A stretch of DNA of 22,885 nucleotides from a virus: IMG/VR virus record IMGVR_UViG_3300046011_001260, positions 1 to 22,885 of that record. One strand, given 5' to 3'. A model generated the notes under the pieces. It was not told the DNA's origin. It did not search any database and saw nothing but the letters and a program-made list of their open reading frames with translations. This document shows, one piece after another, positions 8,473-17,500 of the stretch. Each line of letters starts with the position of its first letter. The first letter of the stretch is position 1. A program made the translations under genes and the position numbers.

Positions 8473-8508
8473 TGAGAAAGGGGTCGATCAATGACCGACC
8501 CCTTCTCA
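8473..8508 (-). terminator. probable terminator after the major capsid gene
   Basis: A GC-rich hairpin (GGGGTCG / CGACCCC, extended by two AT pairs, one bulged A and four further pairs) begins 14 nt after the capsid stop codon. It is the only strong GC stem in this AT-rich operon. On the minus strand it is followed by TTTCTCATTTATC, a poor T-tract, so it may be a leaky terminator or an RNA 3'-end stabiliser that raises capsid mRNA over downstream connector genes. Confidence 0.65.
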
Positions 8509-8521
8509 ACTATAGGCTTTA

Positions 8522-9631
8522 TCAGCCAGTTACAGCATTTGCCTTAGCCATTGCGGATAGTTCTTCAATGTTTAGGCCCATACGGACGTAAACGGTATAT
8601 TCGATTGTATCCTTCTTTGGCTGGAACTCGCGGTGAACAGTTACATCTCTCTGGAATCCCCAAATTCTATTTTGTGGGAATGTAAGATCGACGTAATGAT
8701 CTGGGTACAGAGGAACTTCCATGACGGGAATACCGAAAATGGATGTAGTCATTCCTGCTGGACCACCAACACGCGCTGGAGTGCCACGAAGAACGCCAGA
8801 GGCGATATCCTCGGGAACACCACCTGAACCTAATTGACGTAGGTCAGTTAGCAATGTTTGCACATTCTTTGTTGAAGCATAGAACTTAAGTTCACCTCTA
8901 CGAGCCTTGAACTTACGTCCAAGAGCATTGTAAAGAGCCTCAAAGAATGCAATTGCGGAGCCAGACTTCAATGTGCCAGCAGTTGTGGCAGCAGTGAAGT
9001 AGTTTGATGCTGTAGCAACTGTTGCTGCTGTGCCAAAGTGATTGGCTCCAGCGGCCCCATCAGCCAACTTAACGAATCCATCAATTGTGTATGGATAGGT
9101 TGTTCCAGCATATGAAGCAGTACCTTGAGCAGCGAGACCATTGATAGCAATGTCCTCAAGGTCGTTACCGAATTGTGATGCCATTAGGCGCACAATATGG
9201 TCCTCAAGGGCAGAACCTTCAATGTTATCCTCAAGTGCCTCAGTTGAGAGTTCGTAGTCAAGACGGAACTTAGTTGTTACAACCTCTACCTTGGTGAATT
9301 GGGCACCACGATTTGCGTATGAACCGATTCCTGAACCAGCATCGAAAACATTGTCAGATGCTTGTGAAGCCTTACGGATCAAACGTGTTCCAACTTGCAA
9401 TTTGTCGAATTCTGCTGTATTGGCTCTCATGATTTGTCTACGACCATCGTTACCAAGAACCATTTCGTCGAAAACATAATCAAGGAATTGACGGGATTGC
9501 TCTGGAAGCAGAACGCCTCCGCCTTGTGATGCTGGGTTGGTTGTAAGATTCTCCATGTTGACGTTTGCAACATCGGAGATAATTGCACCAGTTCCAACAT
9601 CGGTTACAGCCTTATTGATAATGTCGCTCAT
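8522..9631 (-). CDS. major capsid protein, HK97 fold
   Basis: The 369-aa protein is the shell subunit of the icosahedral head. After a flexible N-terminus, GGGVLLPEQSRQFLDYVFDE and LSTEALEDNIEGSALEDHIV match the long-helix (spine) and A-domain entry pattern of HK97-type capsids. FGNDLEDIAINGLAAQG is the highly typical helix leading to the surface loop. Near the C-terminus VMEVPLYPD followed by NRIWGFQRDVTVHREFQPKK is the characteristic final strand set. The family usually runs 300-400 aa. The N-terminal pre-domain is short, which fits scaffolding being supplied by the fused protease gene upstream. A good Shine-Dalgarno sequence (GAGAGGTG) and a downstream hairpin suggest strong expression. 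Confidence 0.93.
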   Translation of the reverse strand: MSDIINKAVTDVGTGAIISDVANVNMENLTTNPASQGGGVLLPEQSRQFLDYVFDEMVLGNDGRRQIMRANTAEFDKLQVGTRLIRKASQASDNVFDAGSGIGSYANRGAQFTKVEVVTTKFRLDYELSTEALEDNIEGSALEDHIVRLMASQFGNDLEDIAINGLAAQGTASYAGTTYPYTIDGFVKLADGAAGANHFGTAATVATASNYFTAATTAGTLKSGSAIAFFEALYNALGRKFKARRGELKFYASTKNVQTLLTDLRQLGSGGVPEDIASGVLRGTPARVGGPAGMTTSIFGIPVMEVPLYPDHYVDLTFPQNRIWGFQRDVTVHREFQPKKDTIEYTVYVRMGLNIEELSAMAKANAVTG

Positions 9632-9659
9632 TTATTTACACCTCTCTTTCATTAATTAA

Positions 9660-11717
9660 TTAAATATCTGCGGAATTGAGGAAACGTCCGCCCCATAATG
9701 ACTTTCTCATTACGGGTTGCTCTGGGATACTATTTTCTAGTTCACCAGACTTCTTCATTGCTGTATCTTCTTCTACAGACTCCACTCTAGAAGCAATTTC
9801 TTCTTGAGTCTTTGAGATATCAGCCAATCCTTTAGTAAGTTCCTCGTACTTACTGGAAAGTTCTCCGACTTTTTCATCGAATGATTTTACAAGTTCTGTA
9901 ATTGACTCTGAAAGAGCAGTAAGTCCTTCTTTGCTAGAATCAACGGACTTTTGCAATTGCTCTTCAATAAACTCCTTAACGTCGCCTAGTGCCTTCTCAA
10001 GATCAATTTGTTCGGAAGTGTCAACGGCTACGTCCTCTGATTCAACAGCCTTGGCAAGATCTTCATCTGCCTCATCTACTTCTTCAACTGACTCTTCAAC
10101 CTCAAATTCAACTTCTTCGGCATCAGCGGTGTCAAGTTCTGGGCTTTCTATGTTTTCAGCCACTTCAACACCTCCTTCTTCATTTGGCTCAGAAAATTTT
10201 TTAATTTTAGAACCTTTGTTTGATTTTGTTGATAAGGGATGGCCCCCTGGCAACAAGTCTGTGTCAAATGGTTTCCTTTTATATCTGCCAGTTCTTACTG
10301 CATGAAGGAAGCCATTTACTCTGGCGTACGCCCATTGTTCTGCTGATGCTACATTGGGTCTAACTGATCCAGGGTTTGTTCTGTAAGCACCAATTCCACG
10401 ATTATATACTTGTCTAAGCATAGAAACGGTAACCTTCTTAGAGTTTACGTTACCATATTTTTCGTTATGTTGCGTTACAAGTTCATTAAGTCTACTAGTT
10501 ACACTATTAGAATCAGCCTTTTCCATATCTGATTTGGTCTCAAGAGGTCTTAATTTTCTTAAATTTGAAACTTTCTTGGCAACTTTCCTGTCGGTGGCGA
10601 CGTACTTATTACCAGATAATTGACGATACACTCTAACAATGGCGACGGGATTATCTGATGTTGCTTTAACCTTTTCATTGGTGCCGCGCACATTAACCAT
10701 TCCAGATGTTCTTACAGACTCAACCTTGCCTTTTGCATATTGAGTTCCCTGTGGTGGCTTTGGAACGGCATAGGCAACAAAGTCACCAGAAGAAATAGAT
10801 CCCTTGCCAGCCTTATACACAACCTTCTTCTTTTTCCTTCTCATTGATCTAGAAACGCCACCTGGAAGACCCTGTTGTGGATTTTTGGATGGAACGGTGT
10901 CAGTAGAAATTACTTCTTTTTCAAGATCCTCTTCTTCATCGTCTTCATCATCTTCCATGTTATCTTCATCATGCATGGCCTCTTTGCCTTTTTGCATAAT
11001 TGAGTCTACGTACTTGGCAATTTCTTCATCTTTAGATGGATCTGTTGATTCTACCCAGCCAATGTTTGTCATTGTTTTATGGCAAATTGAGCAGTCAATG
11101 CTTTCAGATGGATCTGGAATGGCGATTTGATCATCCTGGCACCAGAAAATATTTTCTACAGAGAATGTAGTTGCAATACCACTAGCAATAAGTTCATCAT
11201 TAACTTTTTGAATAGAGAGAATGTTTGCAAATTGATTTGCTGGGCTATCTACTAGTGATAGTTCCATAAGTTCATATTTTTTAACAAGTCTAATTTGTTC
11301 TTGGCTTTCTTCATCAACCATTGGCTCTGAATCAATGATTCTTCCACCGATAGAGAAACCTGTAAGAGTCCCATCAACTACCATCTGCCATACACTTTCT
11401 GCTCCCTTTGAGATGTAGGCATCTACAAATACTCCACTATATGTTTTCTTTGTATTGGGATCATAAAATGTATTTTCTTTAAATGATATTACTTTACCAG
11501 CAGGAATAGGTTGATGCATAAGCCTAACGTTTCCACGGAAATTTTCAAATGCTTCTCTGGATGCTTCTGATAGAAGTCTGTCTCCTTGACGGTCTATGTT
11601 ATCTAGGGTGGCGAACCCGCTAACAATTCTTCTCTCCGCGTCAACTTTAGCAATTGGCATCGTAAAGCGGAGGTTGCTGTCGTCACTTTCAAAGTGAGCC
11701 TTGAAAATTTCTTTCAT
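9660..11717 (-). CDS. prohead maturation protease fused to scaffold-like domains
   Basis: The N-terminal 175 residues are a herpesvirus-assemblin-type phage protease (peptidase U35/XkdF-like) that would cleave scaffold and capsid during head maturation: AERRIVSGFATLDNIDRQGD, then VRLMHQPIPAG (His68), TLTGFSIGG (Ser122) and ELMELSLVDSPAN (Glu152), the expected His/Ser/Glu order. Next comes a cysteine patch (Cys193, Cys209-x2-Cys212-His213), an Asp/Glu run near residues 249-266, a basic segment, an SH3-like stretch (297-390), and a module near 410-495 (YNRGIGAYRTNPGSVRP, QWAYARVNGFLHAV) that I have seen in viral proteins (possibly DUF5824-like). The C-terminus is very acidic and then coiled coil (570-655), as expected of a scaffold. 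The 685-aa start is ATG 11717; the frame also allows ATG 11795 (711 aa), but its extra 26 residues lie inside the portal reading frame and precede the domain. Confidence 0.88.
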   Translation of the reverse strand: MKEIFKAHFESDDSNLRFTMPIAKVDAERRIVSGFATLDNIDRQGDRLLSEASREAFENFRGNVRLMHQPIPAGKVISFKENTFYDPNTKKTYSGVFVDAYISKGAESVWQMVVDGTLTGFSIGGRIIDSEPMVDEESQEQIRLVKKYELMELSLVDSPANQFANILSIQKVNDELIASGIATTFSVENIFWCQDDQIAIPDPSESIDCSICHKTMTNIGWVESTDPSKDEEIAKYVDSIMQKGKEAMHDEDNMEDDEDDEEEDLEKEVISTDTVPSKNPQQGLPGGVSRSMRRKKKKVVYKAGKGSISSGDFVAYAVPKPPQGTQYAKGKVESVRTSGMVNVRGTNEKVKATSDNPVAIVRVYRQLSGNKYVATDRKVAKKVSNLRKLRPLETKSDMEKADSNSVTSRLNELVTQHNEKYGNVNSKKVTVSMLRQVYNRGIGAYRTNPGSVRPNVASAEQWAYARVNGFLHAVRTGRYKRKPFDTDLLPGGHPLSTKSNKGSKIKKFSEPNEEGGVEVAENIESPELDTADAEEVEFEVEESVEEVDEADEDLAKAVESEDVAVDTSEQIDLEKALGDVKEFIEEQLQKSVDSSKEGLTALSESITELVKSFDEKVGELSSKYEELTKGLADISKTQEEIASRVESVEEDTAMKKSGELENSIPEQPVMRKSLWGGRFLNSADI

Positions 11718-11748
11718 AGTAATTATTATTATATAATCTTTTGCTTTA

Positions 11749-13350
11749 TTAGTTTTGCTGCCTGCCGTCGCCTTGGGTGGCGCGACCTGTTGCATCTGTA
11801 TCTGGAGCGTTAGACTCTCTCTGCTGATCTCTTAATCTATTGCCAGTAGCCTGAGCAGTTTGCTCTGCTGCTTGCTGTGGGCTAAGTATTACTGGATTAT
11901 CTCCATTTTCAAGACTTGACAACTTCAGCCTTTCTCTAACCTCATTGGGAACAATTACTCTCATTCTAAGATACCTTTCATCAATCTTTGATTGGGTTTC
12001 CTCGTCGGTTAGAGTTAATTCATTAAATTCAAATCTGAACATGTCTGTTTTTTCTTCAATAATTTTATTGATCTTCTTTTCAAGTGAGTCTTGTGCTGGG
12101 CGACATACCTGTTCCTTAAACGTTCTGTCTGCCTCTCTTGCTGCTGCAAGACCTATGCCTTCTGCCGCACCAACTTTTGATGCTGGTGTGCGATGAACCA
12201 TCAGAATTTCATTAACGTTGCCCTTGCGATAATTGTTGAATGATGAGTCTTGAATGCTATTCTCAACAGCCTCCATCTTCATCTCTACCTTTTTATCTGG
12301 AGTGTCTGCTGGAATTGGAATAATTGCAGTTCTATGATTTTGTCCCTTTACACTTGATTGGAAGAATTCAAATAATCTTTCTTCTGCCTCAGGTGTCATC
12401 TTAGCACCCTTGATCCAGAAAATATATCTTGGAACAGCCTTATTTTCAAAGTATTCTATGTTAAACCTAGAAGCAAACTCATTGCCTGCCATAGCATTCT
12501 TTGCTGCCGCAATTGCTGGAGCGCCATAGTAAGTATTTGTTGGAGTGTAACTCTTAATATGAATTATTTCATTTGGCTTTTGATCTGTTGTGATAGGATT
12601 TTTTGTTGTAGTGTCTTGAAAATTCCTAAAAAATACAGCACGGCCTGAAACAATTTGAACAAATCCGTCGCGCAGGCGGCGTACTCTCATTGTTGGTGCT
12701 GGTATATGACCTATATAGCCAATTTCACCATTAGACTTTCTTCCAATTTCAATATAGCCATTTCCAGTTGATTCAACATCGATATAGACTTTCATCAGGG
12801 TGGCAGTTAGGCTATCGTCATCGTTTCTTGTTTCTAACCAATCGATAACTCTTGTCTTGGCCCTTGCAACATTTTTACGCATTCTAGAAAGATCCTGTTG
12901 TGTAGGAGCGTCTTCCATTTTTTGCATAACAGAATTTGATGGATGAAGGTCGTAACCAAGTCCAACGATATTTGCAACCTTTGCATTAATGGCTGCATAA
13001 TTAGGGGCAGACAATTCATAAATTTTGGCAAGAGAGTATTGGTTATACTGTGGCTCAACAACGTCGAATATTCCATATCCGTACTTATCTGGAATTATTT
13101 GTTTTGAGGAGGCATCATCACCAGCATACTGATTATTATCTGCCTCTACTACTTGACCGCCGACAGTAACTAAAGACTTTTCTAATTTTCTTTTAGCACT
13201 TTTTTTAAAGTTTTGAGACAGTCCAGAAAGACTTAGAAGATCATCTCCACTTTTTTTAAAATCATCTTGTTCTTGAACTAGTTGAGTTTGTCTTCCTCTG
13301 GCTGGTAGTCTGACATTACTAACTAAGGTCTCTTCTTGCTCTTGATGCAT
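11749..13350 (-). CDS. portal protein
   Basis: The product forms the dodecameric ring at one capsid vertex through which DNA is packaged and ejected. Typical portal signatures are visible: SLAKIYELSAPNYAAINAKV near the start, YIDVESTGNGYIEIGRKSNG, IIHIKSYTPTNTYYGAPAIA (the conserved YG.P...A segment), FNIEYFENKAVPRYIFWIKG, and a late helical region with FEFNELTLTDEE. The last 60 residues are Gln/Ala-rich and disordered. I prefer ATG 13350 (533 aa), preceded by AGGAG at 9 nt and GGAGAG nearer, over ATG 13389 (546 aa), which lies deeper inside the previous gene. The gene overlaps the upstream small gene by about 32 nt and the protease gene follows. No terminase gene precedes it in the window. 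Confidence 0.93.
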   Translation of the reverse strand: MHQEQEETLVSNVRLPARGRQTQLVQEQDDFKKSGDDLLSLSGLSQNFKKSAKRKLEKSLVTVGGQVVEADNNQYAGDDASSKQIIPDKYGYGIFDVVEPQYNQYSLAKIYELSAPNYAAINAKVANIVGLGYDLHPSNSVMQKMEDAPTQQDLSRMRKNVARAKTRVIDWLETRNDDDSLTATLMKVYIDVESTGNGYIEIGRKSNGEIGYIGHIPAPTMRVRRLRDGFVQIVSGRAVFFRNFQDTTTKNPITTDQKPNEIIHIKSYTPTNTYYGAPAIAAAKNAMAGNEFASRFNIEYFENKAVPRYIFWIKGAKMTPEAEERLFEFFQSSVKGQNHRTAIIPIPADTPDKKVEMKMEAVENSIQDSSFNNYRKGNVNEILMVHRTPASKVGAAEGIGLAAAREADRTFKEQVCRPAQDSLEKKINKIIEEKTDMFRFEFNELTLTDEETQSKIDERYLRMRVIVPNEVRERLKLSSLENGDNPVILSPQQAAEQTAQATGNRLRDQQRESNAPDTDATGRATQGDGRQQN

Positions 13351-13651
13351 CTCTCCACGCTCCTGTGTCTCCATATGTAAGAAGTCCATTATTCATTCTA
13401 TATAAATCTTCTTGATATTCTTCTTCACTTACTCTTCCAACTCCAGGAATAAATACTGCTTCTCCATCTGGCTGACCATAGGAAGCAGCGGCTTTTCTTA
13501 TTTCAGCCATTTTTGTTATATCTCCACGCTCAGATGGTATATTTAAAATGTTTTGATAATCATCTGTAAATAAAGATCCATCTGGTAGTTTCCATACATA
13601 TATTCCGTATTTAGAGTTGTCCTTCACTACTGACAATTTGGGCTTTTTCAT
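13319..13651 (-). CDS. small conserved-looking phage protein upstream of portal
   Basis: I do not recognise the family of this 110-aa protein. The N-terminus reads YGIYVWKLPDGSLFTDDYQN, two strands around a turn. The middle helix and the segment GEAVFIPGVGRVSEEEYQED then LLTYGDTGAWRDASR are compact and rich in Gly, Tyr and Asp, which looks like a folded domain and not a shadow frame. It overlaps the portal gene start, so it is likely translationally coupled and could be a portal-associated or head protein. No convincing Shine-Dalgarno sequence precedes its ATG (only GTGGT). Function unknown. Confidence 0.75.
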   Translation of the reverse strand: MKKPKLSVVKDNSKYGIYVWKLPDGSLFTDDYQNILNIPSERGDITKMAEIRKAAASYGQPDGEAVFIPGVGRVSEEEYQEDLYRMNNGLLTYGDTGAWRDASRARRDLS

Positions 13652-13677
13652 ACCACTATGTTACCATATCTGCTTTA

Positions 13678-14514
13678 TTATTGCTGACTTCTGTCCACGA
13701 TGTTGATGATTTTCTCTAAAATTGGAGTTCTGGTGAACGATCCACTAGTTTTTAGCCAGGTAGTATTAGCATACTGTGTTCCGCTTAATACATTAACATA
13801 GTCGCCATTTGAACTTGAAATCAATGTAACTCCGCCGACTGAATTGATTTGATATATTTGATTATCTGCAATGCTGAGTATTTGATTTGACTGTGTAGAA
13901 ACAACTCCATCAAAATATCTTAAATCTCCTATTAGTTTATTTGTTGGAGATCCAGTATATGCACTTAAAGATGACGCCGTTACTAAATCAATATCCGCTA
14001 GAAATCTGTTTTGTGTTAGATATGGCTGATAAACAGTTGAAGTTACTGAAGATGAATGCCTAGACTCATCTCTATCAATAATTCTTACAGAGCCAGATGC
14101 CGACTCTCCAGTACTAATCGCTGCTGATGCTCCGACAAATGTTCCATGCAGATAAGAAATTTCAAGAGGCTCTAGCAATGTATCAAGGAAGTACAGATTT
14201 TGAATTTGGAAATCGCATGATCCTGTAGTTCCAAATCTCACCAAAAAATTATTATCTGAATCTGTTTGTAGTTTAGTGTTGAATGAAAAAGTTACATGCT
14301 GCCATTGATTGTCTACTAAAACTTTAGATGATGACCCATTAATATATGATGATGCAGTAGTTGGATATACTAGATTTTTTGATGAATTTGTACTTGCAGA
14401 GAATAATGTTGTTGTAGCAGCAGATGATGAAAACACTTCCACCAGTTTAAATCCAGCAGAAGAAGATTCATTAAATTTAACAAAAAATCCAAGCGTTCCA
14501 AATTGTTTAATCAT
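13678..14514 (-). CDS. LamG-like (concanavalin-fold) tail or surface protein, short
   Basis: The 278-aa protein is rich in Ser, Thr and Asn and seems to hold part of a concanavalin A-like lectin fold: GFFVKFNESSSAGFKLVEVF, then DNQWQHVTFSFNT (a W-x-H-V-T strand typical of LamG domains) and SCDFQIQNLYFLDTLLEPLE, the closing strands. From residue 125 on it changes to a less defined beta-rich region ending in a basic helix. It lacks the opening strand set of a full LamG domain. It starts 18 nt after the stop of the 1099-aa LamG protein, with AAGGA about 12 nt before the ATG, and could be its separated C-terminal partner. It probably sits on the tail or capsid surface and binds glycans; this is inference. 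Confidence 0.7.
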   Translation of the reverse strand: MIKQFGTLGFFVKFNESSSAGFKLVEVFSSSAATTTLFSASTNSSKNLVYPTTASSYINGSSSKVLVDNQWQHVTFSFNTKLQTDSDNNFLVRFGTTGSCDFQIQNLYFLDTLLEPLEISYLHGTFVGASAAISTGESASGSVRIIDRDESRHSSSVTSTVYQPYLTQNRFLADIDLVTASSLSAYTGSPTNKLIGDLRYFDGVVSTQSNQILSIADNQIYQINSVGGVTLISSSNGDYVNVLSGTQYANTTWLKTSGSFTRTPILEKIINIVDRSQQ

Positions 14515-14532
14515 AAGATAATTATATCCTTA

Positions 14533-17500
14533 CTAAGAAATATTAAAGGCATCTCTCATCCAATCAGTAATTAGGTCTACGTCAGTTTTTGAATGTGCTG
14601 TATTAAATACGACAACAGCAGCAATATCTCCATTGAGATATGAGTTTGCTCCGCTAGGAGTTTGTCTGTATCCAATTCTTGCGGCAGAAGAATAACTTCC
14701 AGTTCCAACATTTCCAGAAACGACAGATGAGTTTACAAACAATGAACTTGAATTATTATTAAATACTCCAGCAATTACATTGAAATTAGAGTTTACTGAT
14801 GGACCCACTAATACTTGACCAGCCGCCATTCTAAATGTATTTGATTCAGTGTATATGGCTGGGGATGATGCAGAATGTCCAATCAATGTATCATTCGAAC
14901 CAAAAGATCTTCCTGCTATGTATACTGTCATTGGCTGATTTATTGCAACGCTAGAAGTAAAATAATGCGTCAATCCATTAAATTTATATATGGGCCTATC
15001 ATCAAAAACTTGTAACGCATCATAATATACTGCTGGTGATCCAGATACTACTGATCCAGCATAAATTGCCATATTGTCCCAATAGACAGGATCACCAGTA
15101 ATAGAAGACCCATTATAGTAGCGTACCGATATCCAGTTTGTTCCTATTGGAACTGTACCTACAGCAGATAAGGTATATGTTCCTGGAACATTAGATGCTG
15201 TTCCAGAAGTTGCTGTTCCTAATACTCCAAATCCTGTTCCACCACTTGTCACACTTGCAAAATAAATATACAATCTTCTTGAAAGAGAATTTAGTCCACC
15301 AGATGTTTGTGACTTAAGAAGAGATATATCTCCAATAAATGAATATTGTTGCCCAGGAAATAAAAATCTGTTTGCACTTGATGTATTGGTATATAATCCA
15401 AAATCCAAAAACGAATCCGAATCAACTCCACTTGGTATTACTTTAATAGATCTATTTCCAGAAGATACTATGTCTGTAGAAGATTGTGCTGATGCAGCAT
15501 TGACTGCGAATACAGTTACACTTCCAGACTCAGAGCCATTAGCCTGATTTATCGTTAATACATTTAATGACTGTTGCCGATATTCTGGATTATTTGTTGT
15601 GGAGACAACTGATGCTGTTATTGCGCTACCAGATAAACTTCTCCATAATCTATTTAAAGAACTTCCATCTGAGTATGGTACATTGTTAGTTCCTATTGGA
15701 AATCTTGAATCATACCATAATAATAAATTCGGTAAAGTATTTAGATCAAGTGATTTAGACATGGGGCTGAATTCCACATCTACATTGTTTCTGTAAACTC
15801 TGATTCCAGAAGAGTCGGTGACAAATATAGATGGTGTTTTTTGAAACTCTGGAACAAATGCCTGTGCAGATGCTGTAGAGGCGCTATGTATTCTTACTCT
15901 ATCCCCCGAATTATCAAGTATCTCTACATATGATCCAGTATACGGATAACTTTCTACTTTTAGATATTTAACAAATGGAGGATAGACAAAAGAATCTTCA
16001 GCAAGAATGTCTATATCAAAATACAAATACTTGTCATTCATATTGATAAGATTAATCCACTGTAAACTATTTATTTTTTGTAACTTTGTCTTAGGATAAA
16101 CTACGCTTCCAGAATAGTTGTACAGTGTTGCATATATGCTCACCTGTGATCCAGATATAACATCTGGGTATCCAAATTCAAACCTGTTTCCAGAAATTAC
16201 TGCGCTACCACTTTCTGTAACGGCAGCAAGTTGTGCGCCGTGAATGATAAAGTTTGCATTTCCGTATGATCTATTTCTAAATCTATTATTTGTTGAATCA
16301 TATATTAATGAATATACTGGTTGAGAGTAGTTATCAATTTGAGAATACGTAGAAGCAGTTAATGAATTTCTTGCAACAATAAATGAATGAAATGTTCCAG
16401 TAAATTGTCCAGGATTAAATGTTCCTAATGTATAGTCTTCTTCATAAGTAAGGGCACTTCCAATTCTAATAACAGAAGTATCTGTTGGTGGGAAAATATC
16501 TGCTGAAGGATCGACTCCAAATGAACTTCCAGAGTATGTTGTCATAGACGCAGTTTGTAGTGCAGAACCAGAAAGAGCAAAATAGAACTTTGTTTCATTG
16601 TCATATGACATTCCTAATATTGCAGTAGGACTAGATGAAACACTAGGAACAATAAAAGATACTGATGAGTTTGTTACATTGTTGTTTACAACTAGATAGT
16701 ATGATCCAGATATATTTGTAAAATTAAAGTCTATCAGTGGTTGGGTTGGTGAATTTCCATATGACATAATTGTTTGAGGCAATCCTCCTGCTGGTAGCGC
16801 CCCATCAAATTGTACTTTTACAAAAAATGGATTTTCTCCAGAATTAATAATAGATGGTAAATTGTCAATATTAAAATACGCTGCTGAAGATGTGTTTCCA
16901 GCAGATGATGTAAATGATATTTTATTTCCAGTTAATCTTATATTATTATCAAATAGAACTAAATCTGGAACATCGTTGTTGTATGGTCTAATTCCATCTT
17001 GTGAGTGAATAAGATTATCATATCTGATCAGCGACCAGTCATCTGGATCTTCAAAAAACCCATAGTATGACTTTCTAGTATTCTGAGTTGATAGGTTATA
17101 AAAGTCGCCACCCATGCTAATAAATATATTTTCATTAACATCTTTTCCTAGTCCATATATGTAATGAGTTTTTGCAGTATTAGATTTTACATTGAATGGG
17201 TATATTGCGACACAATCTATTAGTAAGTTATAGTCTGAACTTCCATAGAAATCAAAGTAGTCATTTGTTGAATGAGACAGGTCTATGTCTAAAAATATAG
17301 AGTTCTCATTATTAGTAATAGTTGATATTCCATTAACTATTAATTCAATGCCCGATTGATTGTGATTTAAAACGATATGAGTAGGTTCATCTAATTCTGC
17401 AAGACCATATGATGCTTCCATATAACTAGAAGATGTTCCATACCTAAACATAAGATAGTTTTCTTTTAAGTACAATCCTATGTTTGGATTATTTCTTTTG

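Noticed and set aside
8968-9159. Minus-strand 63-aa frame inside the capsid gene
   Set aside because: Leu/Gln-rich out-of-frame reading of the Ala/Thr-rich capsid sequence with no start signal.
9931-10305. Plus-strand Ser/Thr-rich frames opposite the acidic part of the protease-scaffold gene
   Set aside because: Their composition (Ser, Thr, Leu, Gln runs) is what antisense reading of Glu/Asp codons gives; no start signal.
12834-13076. Minus-strand 80-aa frame inside the portal gene
   Set aside because: Fully contained in the portal coding region in another frame, no ribosome binding site and no domain pattern.
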